64,000 nucleotides of DNA, from positions 13,120,127 through 13,184,126 of the forward strand of contig OX463852.1 in NCBI GenBank assembly GCA_949825065.1, given 5' to 3'. The notes below the pieces were generated by a model. The model was not told where the DNA came from. It did no database searches and saw only the letters and a program-made list of their open reading frames with translations. The DNA comes from Odontocerum albicorne (taxonomy: Eukaryota > Arthropoda > Insecta > Trichoptera > Odontoceridae). Positions 25,101 to 36,295 of this stretch are shown here, piece by piece. Made by a program: the position numbers and the translations under genes. Position 1 is the stretch's first letter, and the number at the start of each line of letters is the position of its first letter.

Positions 25101-28100
25101 TGTCATAAAAGAAAGGATTTATAATAGAGGAATTTACAAACTTACCTCATGTTGGAAAATAATTGTAAAACGTGGCTTAATTATTTTAACGATTAAGGAT
25201 TATAACCATTTGTAAATTTCTTCCAACAAATTAATAACCAGAAGGATCTTAAAAGGCTGATATATGAAAATCTGTACTAGAATGCTTTTGAAATTCTTGA
25301 TCATCATCAAGAAATGAGCTCGAAATCCATGAGTGGGAGACAATCTGTCAGAAGACTATCTCCCTCTCTCTTTTGGAGTGGCTTTCCCTATAGCATGGAG
25401 CAGGCTAAATATTAAGTAACAACATTACCACATTTGGAGTGATCTTTGGTTACTAAACATCTTCCGAATTGTGAAATTTGAATATCTTCCGAGTGAAGAA
25501 TTTTTGGAGATATCCACATAGGTATGTGAGTGTAAAGTAAATGAGTGACTGATGTGTAGTTATCTAAAGTGTGTGATGTGTAGTTATCGAACACTTATGT
25601 AATTTAAGTATGTGTAAAGGATGTGAATGTTTCAACTTAGTGGTTTAGTATTTAGGACAGATATATGAATGCAGAACTAAGTCCTATTTGGTATTCAATG
25701 CGGTGTGGTGTATTCTAGGGTATGATCTTGGCTAATTTATTTATGAACGTTATATTTACGAGGGACTCCTGCTTCCACTCAGACTCATAATGATGAACCC
25801 AAGTTTCATCTCCAGTAACAATTCGGCTCAAAATCTCATCTTTGTTGTTTCTGCAGAGGTCCATAAACTGTTGTGAACATTTGACGCATTGTTGTTTTTG
25901 AAGTGGCGTGAGCATTCTCAGTGCATCCACCTTGCACCAACTTTTGACATCCCTAGATGGAGGATATTCAAAATGGTTGAAGGTAATAAATACTCCAACC
26001 ATTTCTGCAAGCGGTTGTTTGTTTAGGGGGGCATCTTCTAGCACAAGCTTTTCTACCTTTTTGAGGATGTTTGAAGACCATCCTGGTCGGAGGTTGTCTT
26101 CAATCGATTCTCTCCCTTGCTTAAAAAGACTATGCCACTTGTAAGAGGTGTTTTCCCTTGTTTTGTGAGAAATTTAATGACGGCACGGTACTCAATTTTT
26201 CATGCTTGGGATGTTATTAACGTTTGACATACTCTCTCGACAATATCTTATACAATACTGTCAAAATTAGACTAAAACTTTGTGAACATACTAATAATAA
26301 GTCATGTTATCGGAACATGCGCATGCGCACTACTGCCCTCTCCCTTGACCCCTTCATTCTGCTAATTTATTGACCTCTCCTCGTACATCAAGTTTGAAAG
26401 TAAATAAGTTGTAGAATATCTGAACAATCAAGATCACCAGGGTTAATTCAAATAAGTTTTCTTCTTTCTAAAAATACAAATTACTTATGTACTTGATTTA
26501 TTATAAAAAATAATTGAGTTTAGGTTACAACCATGACTTGTTTAGTTTGTTCATTAATTTAGTTTAATTTAACTTATTTGCATCTATCTTTTTATGTCCC
26601 AAAACTTACCATACATATTTTTTTGCTTCAATAAATACTATCTAAAACACGTTGACAACTATAAGTTCAGATACTCTCGGCTTCTTTAGTACTTTTTGAA
26701 GTAATGTTATGCCTTGGTTGTATAGGTTATTTAGACTTTTTTATTTTGGTTTTAAAATCTAAAAGGCATCGCAACTTTTAATAGTATGATTATGTACTTC
26801 CTCATTGTGTATTACACTTTTTCGGGCTTACCTTTGCAATAAATTATTATGGGACATAAAAATATATTTTACACTTCATTGCGAAAACAATCTAACGGAC
26901 GTATTGCCAGTCGGCAATATCTTACAATCAACCAGAATATGGAAATCATTTTACAATTTAGATTGTTTTTCCATGCACATATATGTTTGATTGTTTCTTT
27001 TTAAATAAGCACACATTTATTATATTTACAGCATTTAGATTGTCGAAAATAAATAGATTTTCACAATTGGGCCTTGATAAGAAATCAACATAGCATTAGT
27101 TTTTTTCAAAGGTCAATTGTGAGCAGTCTTATGTTAAGTATCAAATGTTATTAAATAAGTTGTATTTTGTCAACAGGAAGAGAATAGTTTCAAAGCCCCA
27201 GTGATAGTGAGCAATCCCGCTCCACCCCCATACACACTCGGGGCTCCACCCCCGTACACACCCCAACCAGGAATGCCAGAAGTGGGTGTGTCGCCTCCTG
27301 CGGTCAACACACACCAACAGATGGTCCAAGCCTTGGCCATGCATACTAATATGAATCTGCAGTGGAGCACTAGGTAAGTTTATTCTCAACATATGATGCT
27401 CAGATGCTGCTGTAGCTGCCAAACGTGATTTGTTCTTCTCTTAAAGTTTTTAAGGTATATTCTGATTTGTAAGATTTTTGGCTATTTGGATATTCGTGAA
27501 GTTGTATACAATATTCCATTGTATTTATAGTCTTATTTCTTGATTGGTTCTAGTTGTTAATAGTGTATTTTTCATAATTTTAACCTGTTGATTTTGGTAT
27601 TGCAATATGAAACTTGATAAAAAAATAAGAATTTTTATTTTTATCAAAAAGTATTTATTTAATCATTAATATTAATATTGTCCACTTCAAAGTAGTCCCC
27701 ATAGGATAAAATACACCATTGCCAACGTTTTTTCCAAACGGCAAAACATTTGTGAAATACACTTTTTGGGATAGCCTTTATTTAGCTCATACAGTGATTT
27801 TACCTTTATCTCCTCTATGGTCGAAAAACATTGTCCTTTCAATATTCCCTTCATCTTCGTTAACAGGAAAGAATTTCAGAGGGCCATATCTGGTAAAAAC
27901 GGTGGCTGCGGTTACTGTGGTGTTGGTTTTGACCAAAAATTCTCAAATTTGCAGTGAAATGTGAGCCGATGCATTATCATGGTGCAAAATCCAAGAGTTG
28001 TTTGCACACAATTCTAATAGTTTTCTTCGGAATGCCTCACGCAAATGATGAAAAATCTCAAAATAATACTTCTTATAGACCATATGGCCTGGCGGTAAGA

Positions 28101-28988
28101 ATTCATAGTATTGTAACCCAAGAAAACAGTAAGGAGAACCTTAAAATTTGATCGAACTTGGCGTGTTTCTTTTTTCGGTCATGGCTCTTTAGAAACCTTC
28201 GGAGACAATTGGGCCTTTATTTTGATGTCATAACCATCGCCGAGGGCCATACACCCATGTCTCGTCACCTGTTATGACGCGTTGGAGTAATTCTGGGTCG
28301 TCAATAACTTCAGCCAACATTTGCTCAGTGATGTTTTTGCAGTGCTGCTTTTGTTGAAAAATCAACAATTTTTCTAACAAATCTGGCTGCCACTCGTTTC
28401 ATGCCCAAAATGTTGGCGAAAAATGCTTTCCATGAACCGTCTAAAATACCAACTTCCTCAGCAGTCTCTTATGCTGATTCGGCGATTACTAAGCACAATA
28501 TCCTTAATTTTTCCACATTTTCATCAGTGGTTGATATACTAGGGTGCCCATCCTTGCCATCTTGAACGTCTTCACGGCCCTCTTGAGAACGTTTGTACCA
28601 TTCATAAACCCTTGGTTTCGACATAGCATCCTTGCCAAAAGGCTGAAAATTTAAATGTACATCCAACATTGTTGAAAATTTAAATATCACAGTGTCGCCA
28701 ATGTGAAGAAAAAAGATGGGCTCTGCCTGGGAAATTAAAAAATTCTTATTTTTTTTTATCAAACCTCATATATGATTTCAGTGCCCCATTGACTTTGTTT
28801 CCTGTCACTATATGCTTTTCAATATCTGTAATTCATCCTCATTCCTCACTTATTAGCAAAAATTATTAATTATCTTTTTTTATTTCAGTTGTTTGGAGCA
28901 AACTAACTGGGATTATCACAGAGCATTATTGGTATTTGAAAGTCTACAGAAAGAAGGGAAAATACCACCGGAGGCATTTATTAAATAA
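13069..28988 (+). CDS. NXF1: Nuclear RNA export factor 1 (NXF1/TAP), ten exons
   Basis: NXF1, as a heterodimer with NXT1/p15, carries bulk mRNA through the nuclear pore. Exons: 13069-13159, 13745-14365, 15666-15856, 16709-16818, 20164-20200, 22654-22901, 24199-24367, 24729-24905, 27177-27373, 28889-28988. The sum is 1941 nt, 646 residues, and every junction is GT-AG and in phase. Domains in order: glycine/RG-rich tail (about 5-17 and 88-98), RRM-like domain opening PWYQITIPFGQQ (about 122-205), LRR domain (about 238-350), NTF2-like domain that binds NXT1 (about 353-548), proline-rich linker, and TAP-C/UBA-like domain with the hallmark NWDY and an ending GKIPPEAFIK (about 590-646). Human NXF1 is 619 residues, so length and order are normal. 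No frameshift or stop; the gene looks intact. Introns total about 14 kb and are transposon-rich. Confidence 0.96.
13745..14365 (+). CDS. NXF1: NXF1 exon 2 (RRM)
   Basis: Acceptor TTTTTTTTTAG; donor T|GTAAGT. Encodes a basic stretch, an RG-rich segment (NFRGNFRGRGRRDGR) and the RRM-like RNA-binding domain starting PWYQITIPFGQQ, through NGFKLGVRVKSGTP to ALDLTKFHADP, which leads into the LRR domain. Confidence 0.95.
14366..15665 (+). other. NXF1 intron 2
   Basis: No coding content. Two short stretches (about 14625-14665 and 15350-15400) resemble the minus-strand tail of the SINE family of this window (TTCGTTGTATGTAATACAAT; TTGTATACAGTACAACTTGG), so worn SINE remnants are likely. Confidence 0.5.
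15666..15856 (+). CDS. NXF1: NXF1 exon 3 (LRR)
   Basis: Acceptor TTTTCAG; donor AGG|GTAAGT. Encodes RPSIMLAAVNIISENIPEIE and leucine-rich units ALNLNENKLNVL and LPNLKILYLANNR, matching the NXF1 LRR domain. Confidence 0.95.
15857..16708 (+). other. NXF1 intron 3
   Basis: AT-rich; contains the MITE at 16313-16562 and nothing else recognisable. Confidence 0.7.
16313..16562. mobile_element. TTAA-flanked piggyBac-like MITE (intron 3)
   Basis: Perfect terminal inverted repeats TTAACCCTTTCCGGTCC / GGACCGGAAAGGGTTAA. Inside the left end the unit CCTATGTCGAATGTCATTCG occurs twice; its TGTCGAATG/CATTCGACA core is itself palindromic. A second internal repeat (AATATAGTTTTATTAAAAAC) also occurs twice. 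No coding capacity. Confidence 0.88.
16709..16818 (+). CDS. NXF1: NXF1 exon 4 (LRR)
   Basis: Acceptor TGTTTTAG; donor AG|GTAATG. Encodes IPHINSLEPLKGLPLVELYL and EGNPLADRFKEKDVYV, the next leucine-rich unit. Ends with two bases of a codon completed by the micro-exon. Confidence 0.94.
16819..20163 (+). other. NXF1 intron 4
   Basis: Longest intron, about 3.3 kb, AT-rich. Contains the MITE at 18692-18941. No other element or open frame with family resemblance seen. Confidence 0.6.
18692..18941. mobile_element. TTAA-flanked piggyBac-like MITE (intron 4)
   Basis: Ends TTAACCCTTCAGGCCCGTAT and TACGTGCCTGAAGGGTTAA are inverted repeats on TTAA. The right half has two copies of a GC-rich unit, GCGCGTGCGGTGCACGTCAT, about 60 bp apart. 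No coding capacity. Confidence 0.88.
20164..20200 (+). CDS. NXF1: NXF1 exon 5 (37-nt micro-exon)
   Basis: Acceptor TTGTCTTCAG, donor GTATGT. The 37 nt complete the split codon and encode EVRKRFPKVVRL, which joins exon 6 as ...RLDGNELPP. This is the conserved NXF1 stretch (IRERFPKLLRLDGHELPP in human). Both phases fit (2 in, 0 out). It is flanked by introns of 3.3 and 2.5 kb. Confidence 0.95.
20735..21950 (-). pseudogene. RTE-like LINE reverse transcriptase, 5'-truncated and broken
   Basis: The minus strand carries RT motifs: RSTVDAIQIV, NDLEKAFDRVPRSLIWAA (motif A), KVGVHQGSVLSPLLF (motif B), LLFADNIVLI at motif C where (F/Y)ADD is normal, SFKYLGSLIHSDGG and YGSECWTMY. After a frameshift near 21115-21122 it continues LRDKITSSRIRRSLGVTDIN to RRADPNSLRRQ. 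The same family is inserted at 45090-45555, where the 3' coding end is intact. It is an RTE-type non-LTR element by resemblance. The substituted motif C and the shift make it inactive. Confidence 0.88.
21966..22310 (-). pseudogene. LINE C-terminal fragment (Jockey/CR1-like)
   Basis: The minus-strand frame 22288-21983 contains NYLERRLNLLPLNKRRQLND, then LLLLHKIINSQLNYLELFGF and NIRIPSLHIRYR. This is the usual end of Jockey/CR1-type RT proteins (RR..D..FLyKilN...). No RT palm is present. Confidence 0.65.
22654..22901 (+). CDS. NXF1: NXF1 exon 6 (NTF2-like)
   Basis: Encodes DGNELPPVIGFDV, then the start of the NTF2-like domain (VKQFLEQYFAIYDSESRQPL and LDAYHENAMFSMTASYG). Donor AG|GTAAAT, phase 2. 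Confidence 0.95.
22902..24198 (+). other. NXF1 intron 6
   Basis: AT-rich; its last 370 bases contain the MITE at 23833-24107. Nothing else recognised. Confidence 0.65.
23833..24107. mobile_element. TTAA-flanked piggyBac-like MITE (intron 6)
   Basis: Perfect ends TTAACACGTTCACTGCGT / ACGCAGTGAACGTGTTAA. Near the right end lies a long palindrome: GGCTCCCGTGTCCATACAAA immediately followed, after a few bases, by its inverse. The element ends only 91 bp before exon 7. Confidence 0.88.
24199..24367 (+). CDS. NXF1: NXF1 exon 7 (NTF2-like)
   Basis: Acceptor TTCTTACAG; donor ACC|GTGAGT. Encodes RLTFYLSMGRNLMRVLDRDT, then RLQVVSFLNDLPKTQHDLTS and FCVDLTIFT. FLNDLPKTQHD is a strongly conserved NXF1 motif. 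Confidence 0.95.
24368..24728 (+). other. NXF1 intron 7
   Basis: 360 bp, no element or coding content recognised. Confidence 0.7.
24729..24905 (+). CDS. NXF1: NXF1 exon 8 (NTF2-like end)
   Basis: Acceptor GTTTTTGCAG; donor CAG|GTAATT; in phase 0 at both ends. Encodes LTINGVFKELLPGSSK, then VRAFHKTMVIVPHGGGFCIK and SDMLYISNATIEQ, the C-terminal half of the NTF2-like domain. Confidence 0.95.
24906..27176 (+). other. NXF1 intron 8
   Basis: About 2.3 kb, with a mariner remnant at 25715-26200 (minus). No other recognisable content. Confidence 0.65.
25715..26200 (-). pseudogene. Mariner transposase fragment (intron 8)
   Basis: The minus strand encodes KKVEKLVLEDAPLNKQPLAE, then MLTPLQKQQCVKCSQQFMDL and SRIVTGDETWVHHYES. 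GDETW carries the first catalytic aspartate of mariner transposases. The frame is broken in the N-terminal part and nothing after the first third of the catalytic domain remains; no inverted repeats were found. Confidence 0.85.
27177..27373 (+). CDS. NXF1: NXF1 exon 9 (linker and TAP-C start)
   Basis: Acceptor TTTTGTCAACAG; donor AG|GTAAGT. Encodes a proline-rich linker (NPAPPPYTLGAPPPYTPQPG) and then HQQMVQALAMHTNMNLQWS, the first helix of the UBA-like domain that binds FG nucleoporins. Confidence 0.95.
27374..28888 (+). other. NXF1 intron 9
   Basis: Largely occupied by the mariner at 27608-28768. Confidence 0.75.
27608..28768 (-). mobile_element. Full-length but decayed mariner (intron 9)
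   Basis: Terminal inverted repeats of about 30 bp (TGAAACTTGATAAAAAAATA at the left; TGAGGTTTGATAAAAAAAAA read inward from the right) are flanked by TA on both sides. The minus strand has the N-terminal transposase block MSKPRVYEWYKRSQEGREDV and then PSISTTDENVEKL. Near the left end it has SYGDYFEVD, the usual mariner C-terminus. Frameshifts and stops lie between, so the element is inactive. Confidence 0.88.
28889..28988 (+). CDS. NXF1: NXF1 exon 10 (TAP-C end and stop)
   Basis: Acceptor TTTTATTTCAG. Encodes SCLEQTNWDYHRALLVFESL and QKEGKIPPEAFIK, then TAA at 28986-28988. NWDY and the IPPEAF ending are diagnostic of NXF1. Confidence 0.96.
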
Positions 28989-31900
28989 AACAAACGTAGT
29001 ACTTGTCAGTCATGTATATATATAATATGTATTAGAATATTGTAAATATTTTTAAAATTAAGGCTGCCCACGGTATAATTAGTTAAGTTTGTGTATATAA
29101 AAATGAATATATAGGTATTCAAAAAACAGAAATGAATTCTGTTATTTTATTTTTTGGAACACTAAGAACACTGGAGGTAGATTTGTACGAATCGTAAAAC
29201 TCATAAAATTTGTTCTTCAAAAATATATTTAAGTTAACAATTTTTTGGATGGATCTTGAATCCTCCTCTTCTCTTGAATATATTCTTTATTTTCCACTCT
29301 GAGGTATCATGTTCCTCAGTGGCGCAAAATATTATAGTCACTTTAATTTTTAATAATCAGATTTTGGAACAACTTGTTGGAAGTTTTAAATATACACCAT
29401 TTTGGAACAAAGTAGTTTCATATGTTTCAAAGTTTAATATAAAAATATATGATTTTTAATCCAGATTATCTACCATGTTGAAACAGTTGTATGTTGGTGA
29501 GGGTTTTACACACGAATTGTTGGATTTTTGTAGGGTTATCTTAGGAGACAACATTAGGAATGTCTATTTTTTTATTAATTTAGATAAATCTTCAGTATTT
29601 TGTCTTGTTAATAAAATACTGAACAGATTTTTTTCTCAATTTTAAATACTAACTGTGATTTTATTAAAATCCATAGTTTTTTTTAAAGGTTTTAGATATA
29701 GTTCTATGTTATCATTTTCTTTATCTTTTATGTCCAGTAAGATTGAAGATTAAATTTATGCAATTTCAATTTGTGAGTTATAAAATTTTATGTTGAGTTC
29801 TCTTAATTGCTCACATCATTTTGAGATTCGAATTCATCACAATTCTTGTGTTTGTATGTTATATGCTTATATTAAGTAAATCACGTATAAATAAAATGAA
29901 GGTACCTTTAGTAATTTCCAAATGTCACTAGTATCATAGTGTAAATATCTTGATTTTTCAAGTGATTAATTTGTTTTTAAATCAAAAATATTACATGTTC
30001 CTCTAAAACGTCATTTACAGTATGTCTAAATAATTTTTTTTATAGTAGTATTGCTTAAGACTAATAAAATGCTCTAAAAAAGGTGTTGTTTTTATTCTGA
30101 TTTTCCAAAGAAATATGCATTTTCAAAATGAAATATTTTGCAAAGAATTTTATTAGAAGGAATAAAATCAAGCAAATGTACGTTATACATATAAAAGCAT
30201 ACTAGTAAGAATTATTATAGTTTTTCTTATTATAAATTTGCACATTACATTTATTAGTTATCTTGGTCATTTAATTTCTTAAAATAGTTATCAAACATCA
30301 ATATTACTACTTGATTAATTAAATATTTATATTATCCTACATTTTTCTTTTCTCAGATAGATCAATTTCAACAAATGTTAACACATTGTTGCTGTTTTTC
30401 ATGATCACCTATTTTGTTTGATAACTAACTCTTAATAGTTTCAGTTGTAGTTTGTTATTTATTTAGGAAAAGTTTTGAGTTTTGTCTATGACTAGAATAT
30501 GATAATTTAAATATATTGAATATACCGCACAATATCTAGAAAAACATTCAAGTTTAAGGCAGCCCTCTTTACAGATACGAGTCTGCAGAATTCTAGTTCC
30601 ACCTTTTAAAAACCTGTTATGTAGCTATAATAGATTTTTTGATACTCAAATTTGAATTTAATAATTGTTAAAATTGTATTAGATTTGTGGCTTATTATTA
30701 TAATTTTAATAAATATCTCGACTTATGTTAATAATATTTTGTGCACTTTGTATGAATCAAGGGCAATCTATGAGGTCTTTTTTGTGCTTAATTATTGTAT
30801 TTAATATCTTCCACTTTTCACAATTTGGAATTTTTTTCACAAGTTTTCACCTAAACCACATTCAAAATGCGTGAATATTTCATTCTAAAAATAAGTGAAG
30901 AGGAATCAAACCATTGGTGTTATCAAAATACCATTTTATACCATGAAGTATCAAAATACAATTTTTAAATAAAAAAATTAATATATCAACGACTTGAAGA
31001 TATATTAGAATAGGCTTCAAAAATCAAAGAACAGGCTTTATAAATTAGACAAATAAGAAAATCTTGAATTATGTTTTTTAAAGTGATTCAATTTAGTTTT
31101 TCACTTAATATATTCAATTTAATGTGATGCAGTTTTATTACTGTTCTCTTTAGTGCCATTTTTAAATGACAATTTTGCAATTATTAAAAATGTTTTTGTC
31201 TATTACGACTGAAAAAAAAATTTACATATGGTAAAAGTCCGTTAACTTGAAATTCAAGAAACCAAGTTTCAGAAAAAAATCTAATTACGAATTTCACGAT
31301 ATGTACTAACTCTTCACTAATTGGATTTTGACATGATCAATTGTTTACACAGATTTATTTGTTTATGTTTGCACGCCTAAGCGGTCACTGGTTTTTATTT
31401 GGTTGCGCACTTGATTATGATATTAATCATAATCTATAATTCAAAGTTTTTGACAAAACAATGTTCACAGTTGTGAAATTGTTAAAGGTAAAATTAAAAA
31501 TACGTAATATTTTGTATGAAAAAAAAACACTAAGTATCCAAACTAATATCATTTATTTAGGTTAAAAAGGATGTCTTGCTTACATTATATATATGAGTAT
31601 GCCCAATGTCAGAAATTTGAACAATTGTCTAAATCAAGTAGCATTTTGTTTGCGAGAGTTCTTGCTTGGTGGGCTCTCCCATACTTAAGATATTATTTCC
31701 CCATACTTAAGATATATTTAGATACTTGAGATTTTGATATTGAATCTGAATATGGGGGAGCCCCGGGAAGTTAATCGCTTGCCAGCGTGCATAATAGGTG
31801 AAGTCGCTAACCAAAAAATTTAAATGATTAGATTTGATAAATATTTTTCAGCAAAAAAACATTACGAATATGTGATATATTAATAGTAGAATTTATTACA

Positions 31901-33852
31901 AAAAGCCGATTTCAGGACCTAGAAAATGGCAAAAGATACGAATTACAAAATATTCTAATTAACGAATGTTTACTGTATTACCATTTGAAAAGAAACATTT
32001 AAAACATTGGATATGCAGATAGGATGCCCAAAGATACAAGGTTCAAATGACATTAATGTTTTTACCAAAAGTTTATAATGGAGTGCTTTTTCTTCTATTT
32101 TATCCTTAAGCTCGTTCTAGTTTCACTGTATAGTTGTGTAATTGAGTCGGGGTTGTTTTGTTCGTGCTCTCAAAAAAATGACTAAATTACACTTATCGTA
32201 TAGATTATATTGAGATTTTCATGAGATGTAGGATTATGTATTTAGTCTTATAGTCCTTTGCGTGATTGGTAAACTTATTGATCGTCGTTATTTATATCTT
32301 TGTCGGACTTTTACTAGATGATATAATTTCATTATTTTTATTTCTGATTGTAATACTCTACAATCCCTCATCTGAAAACTGGGAGGTGCAGTTCTTGTTT
32401 TTATTATTCTTCATTATAAAAGTTCCTTAACTCGCAAAACGAGGAAACATATAAAATTAGGGATCTTAAAACGGAGAGGGAAGCGCAATTTGGAATAATT
32501 TCAAAAAAATGTTTAAGTGTAAGTATTCATTATTCAAACTGAAGAACGAGAATCACCCCTTTTTTGTAAGGCTGTGTACTAAAATTAGGATTTATCCAAT
32601 TATGAAACAATACCATTTCAAATGTATTAACTACTGTACGAACGACCTTTTCATTTCATGTATAATTAAACCCTCGATTGATGGACTATGACCATTCAGT
32701 TGGGGTCCATTAATTGACAGTTTTAATATTTTTTCTCATAAGAAGGGGATAAGTACAAATATTTTTCCTCTGTGATTAATATTATCACAAGCGTTGGAAA
32801 AAATCCATTTAAAAATACACATCTGAATTGCACACTATTTTGTGAATGAATGAAATATGTCAACATGAAAAAATTTTTCCTGTTTTGAGAAAAAAAAATT
32901 GAAAATTTCTTATTCTCTTTTTTTCTGTGGCATTCTAGGAAATATATTTGTACTTCATTAAATTAAATATCGGTTAAGCATAAGTCTTTTCATTTCAGAA
33001 AAAAATGTATTGTTCATATTCATAGCTCCTGAGCATTATTTAATGTTCTTTATCAGGACATTTTTTTTCATTGAATTTTATCATTTTGATTGTCAATTAT
33101 GTACTGTATGAAATAAAAAAAGTTATGTCGAAATAGTATTTTCAGCAATAATAGTTGATTTATAATCAGAAAAACTAATAATTTTACTACATTGATCTGA
33201 AGCTTTCGCCGTGCCTTCACATATTTCTTCAAATAGTAATAATAAAATGAACTAAACGTACCATAATGATGACTAAATTTACTTAATAGTAAACAAAGCA
33301 TTCTTCTGGTTCTTTTAAAAAAAATCTAGAGGATTTTTTATTTTTCTAGTTAAAGTTTTTTAGATTGAAAAAATGTTTACAGGATAGATAATTAAATGTT
33401 CTAATAGATTAGGTATGTTTGTAAAGGTAAATATGTTTGATTATGTTCTAAATTAATCTTTCCTGTTTCATTCCATCTGTGTTGATATAATGCCAAATTT
33501 TTGTGTATATTTTTTTTCCATAATTTATTGCATTGGGTTTCTTTTTACTTTTTATTCCATGTTCAATAAAATTTAGAGTAATAACTTGGTACAAATAATA
33601 AAACTTTGTAAGATAAACGATTTATTTTTATGAAAAAGATACTAATCAACAAGGCGGTTGAATGAATGTACAAATAAATAAATTAAAACAATTTTTTTTT
33701 TACTTTTGTGTATGTATTTACCTTTACCTTATTTTATTCGAAGACTACAATACGAAAGCTAAGTAGAAGAACTTAAGTAGGATTAAAGTTATTTTAATCA
33801 ATCGACATTACTTTAAAAGCAAGCTATCTGCCGTGAATATTTTAATTAGTCT
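28989..33852. other. NXF1 3' region and AT-rich intergenic sequence
   Basis: The 3' untranslated region starts here. AATAAA occurs at the stop itself (28984-28989), 29610 and 29890; I cannot say which is used. No other gene recognised. A small imperfect inverted repeat (GGGCTCTCCCATACTTAAG near 31669; ATATGGGGGAGCCCC near 31750) may be a tiny MITE. Confidence 0.5.
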
Positions 33853-34143
33853 ATGCTTCCAGTTCTCTCATATGGATATGATACATGGATCAGTTCATCC
33901 AAAGTCATACATAAGCTTCCAATCATTCAAAGAAGAATGGACAAATACATGCTGGGCTACATGAGCGGAGACCGCAAGCTCAGTAAATTGATTCACTTTT
34001 ATACAAAGGTCCGATCCTTGCAAAAAATTACATTAAGGGTAAAAAAAATATTTTATTTGATGAAAGAAGTCAAAACAACCCTTAATTTGTTTTTGCCTTC
34101 AAAACAAGATTTTTATGGGGATAGAATTTATAAATGTATTTAA
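33853..34143 (+). pseudogene. RTE-like LINE C-terminal remnant
   Basis: Encodes LPVLSYGYDTWISSSKVIHK, then IQRRMDKYMLGYMSGDRK and TKVRSL. This corresponds to the LxYGxExW...QRRMER.MLG..L.DR...K..V stretch after the RT palm of many insect LINEs. No catalytic residues are included. Confidence 0.65.
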
Positions 34144-34164
34144 TAATGGAAATTACATAATTTC

Positions 34165-34490
34165 TCAACACATTCAATGCGATCAAATTATTGAGGTAAT
34201 TCATGTGTGGCTGACTAATTAAAATTAAAAAAAATCACTTGACGTACACGCGTTCAGTTCGAAGTATATCATATTTGATATATATCATACTGGTGAATAT
34301 TTGTGTGTGCTAATACTAATAAACTAAACATCCATGCGTTGCTACGAATTGAGTATGTGTGTACAATTTCAACGCACTGGGAGCGGTAGTATCTTTGGTT
34401 TGCATAGGAAAACGCGTCAGGTGCGTTGTTAGCACCCGACGGTTGCGAAGAAGAACGCACTAGGCGCGTTGTTAGCATTGAACGTGTTAA
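34165..34490. mobile_element. Probable piggyBac-like MITE, degenerate
   Basis: Right end CATTGAACGTGTTAA is an imperfect inverse of the left TCAACACATTCAATG; the left TTAA has become TCAA. Two internal units ending GCGTTGTTAGCA lie near the right end. Same design as the other TTAA MITEs. Confidence 0.5.
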
Positions 34491-36295
34491 ATTAACATTA
34501 TTTCTTTTAAAATTTTAGCCTTTGTTGAAAAAACTGCAATAAATTTTGCACTAACAACTTAATAAAGGGCTGAGAATAAAGATGATCTTAACCTTGTCCA
34601 AATTTTAAAACATCATCCCTCATGCAAGATAATTACAATAGGAGTTGTTTTATTTATAAATCAATAAGTGACTTGAAAAGTATCAAATACTGATTAATTA
34701 AATTACTGCATTAGACTTGACTTTGTATCCATTGAAGTCTCATGATTTTTCTGTGATGATAGTTCATCCTTCACAGTCGAGAAAGATTGTCAGGTCAGCA
34801 CACATCCTGTGAATGGAAGATGCTTGCGGGTGCTTTTTATTTTATTTTAATATTAATACAGGTTTACTTCAATTACATATGAAAAAAACAAAAATTTGAG
34901 ATAACACTCAAATAATTATAGTGTTCATACTTTACACCTGAGTTGTCTTCAAATAATTTCAAGAAGCTTTATTAATTTTCCATCCATTGAGCTGGGGAAA
35001 ATATTGATTCTCAAAAAATCATTCTGCAAAGTTATCTTATGTATGAGTGAGGATACTCTTAAAAGTTCTGTTTGATAAAAGAATACTACAAATATTTTCA
35101 ACTACTAATGTCATAAGTAATTGTCCAGTTTATTAAAAAAGTTTTATTATTTTTTTGTAAACAGTTCGTGTATGCATCATACAGGTATTCGTTTATAGCA
35201 TAAAAATCTGTTGCATTTTAGTATGCAGACAGTTTGGATAGACCAAGAATTCATGCTAAGCAGCTTATGAGTTTTAGTGAAACATAAATTAAGGTATGAA
35301 AGTTAAACTTGTTCACAAAACTTAATCTGTGAAAGTCTACCTCTGTACACTTCCCACCTTAGGATCACTATTATACCACATTTGCTGACTTCTATTCTAT
35401 CAAGATGTGATATCAAATAATGTAGAAAATAGAAGTTTACAAAAAGTAAAAGTATATATTTTTTATTCTATCAATTTATCAGATTTGTTTGACTTGTAGC
35501 AGAATTTCATCCAATTGTTGCATTATTTTTAGTATAAGTTCATTGTTTAATGAATTGTCAAATCATTTTGTTGTTGCTTCTTTAGAATAAAAAGTTGTTC
35601 ATAACCCGGCTTATTTGTTTCATGTGGATATAGGGTGACACTAAATTATACATTTACCCCTACATTTTAAAATAAATATGGGTTTTTTTCTGGCGGAGAA
35701 TGAATATTTTCACCCATGATGCAAATGCCATTACCGAGTTATATTCTCTTATTTTTATCTATAGTAGTTTGTTGTTCCTGTTTCCTCTGTAAGCAGATCT
35801 TGTGACAATTTGGGTGACTCTGATAAAGGGTTTAGTGAAACCTCTTATTGTGACAGTATTTAGTAAAATATTTTGATGATTTAACTTCTATCCAATATTT
35901 TCGGTTGCAATATTTTCAGTTGTATATCATTTGCCCTATATCATATCCTCTTACTGCTAATAGTAGCTATTGATCAACAATATTAGCAATAATTTGATTT
36001 CACTCCGACTGTTTAGTTCTCATATCTAAGTGAACTTCTCTTTTTATATTAGTCTGTCTCTCCTTTTGTTTACGCAGAGTTTCATTCAGTTTTTCAAGTT
36101 TCTTTTTTCGGTTAAGACATCTTTCATTTGATTCAGCCATTTCTTCTCCCTATAATTTTCCTATTATTTATGGTGTAATATAAAACAGATAAAAAATGGG
36201 TAATTTTCATTTGAAGGTTATAAAATGCATACAGCATAGGTACATATCAAAATTAATATGTAATTCCTCCTCACAATTGATAATAGGTTAGTCAA
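34491..36295. other. AT-rich sequence, no gene recognised
   Basis: Nothing recognisable in any frame. Confidence 0.5.
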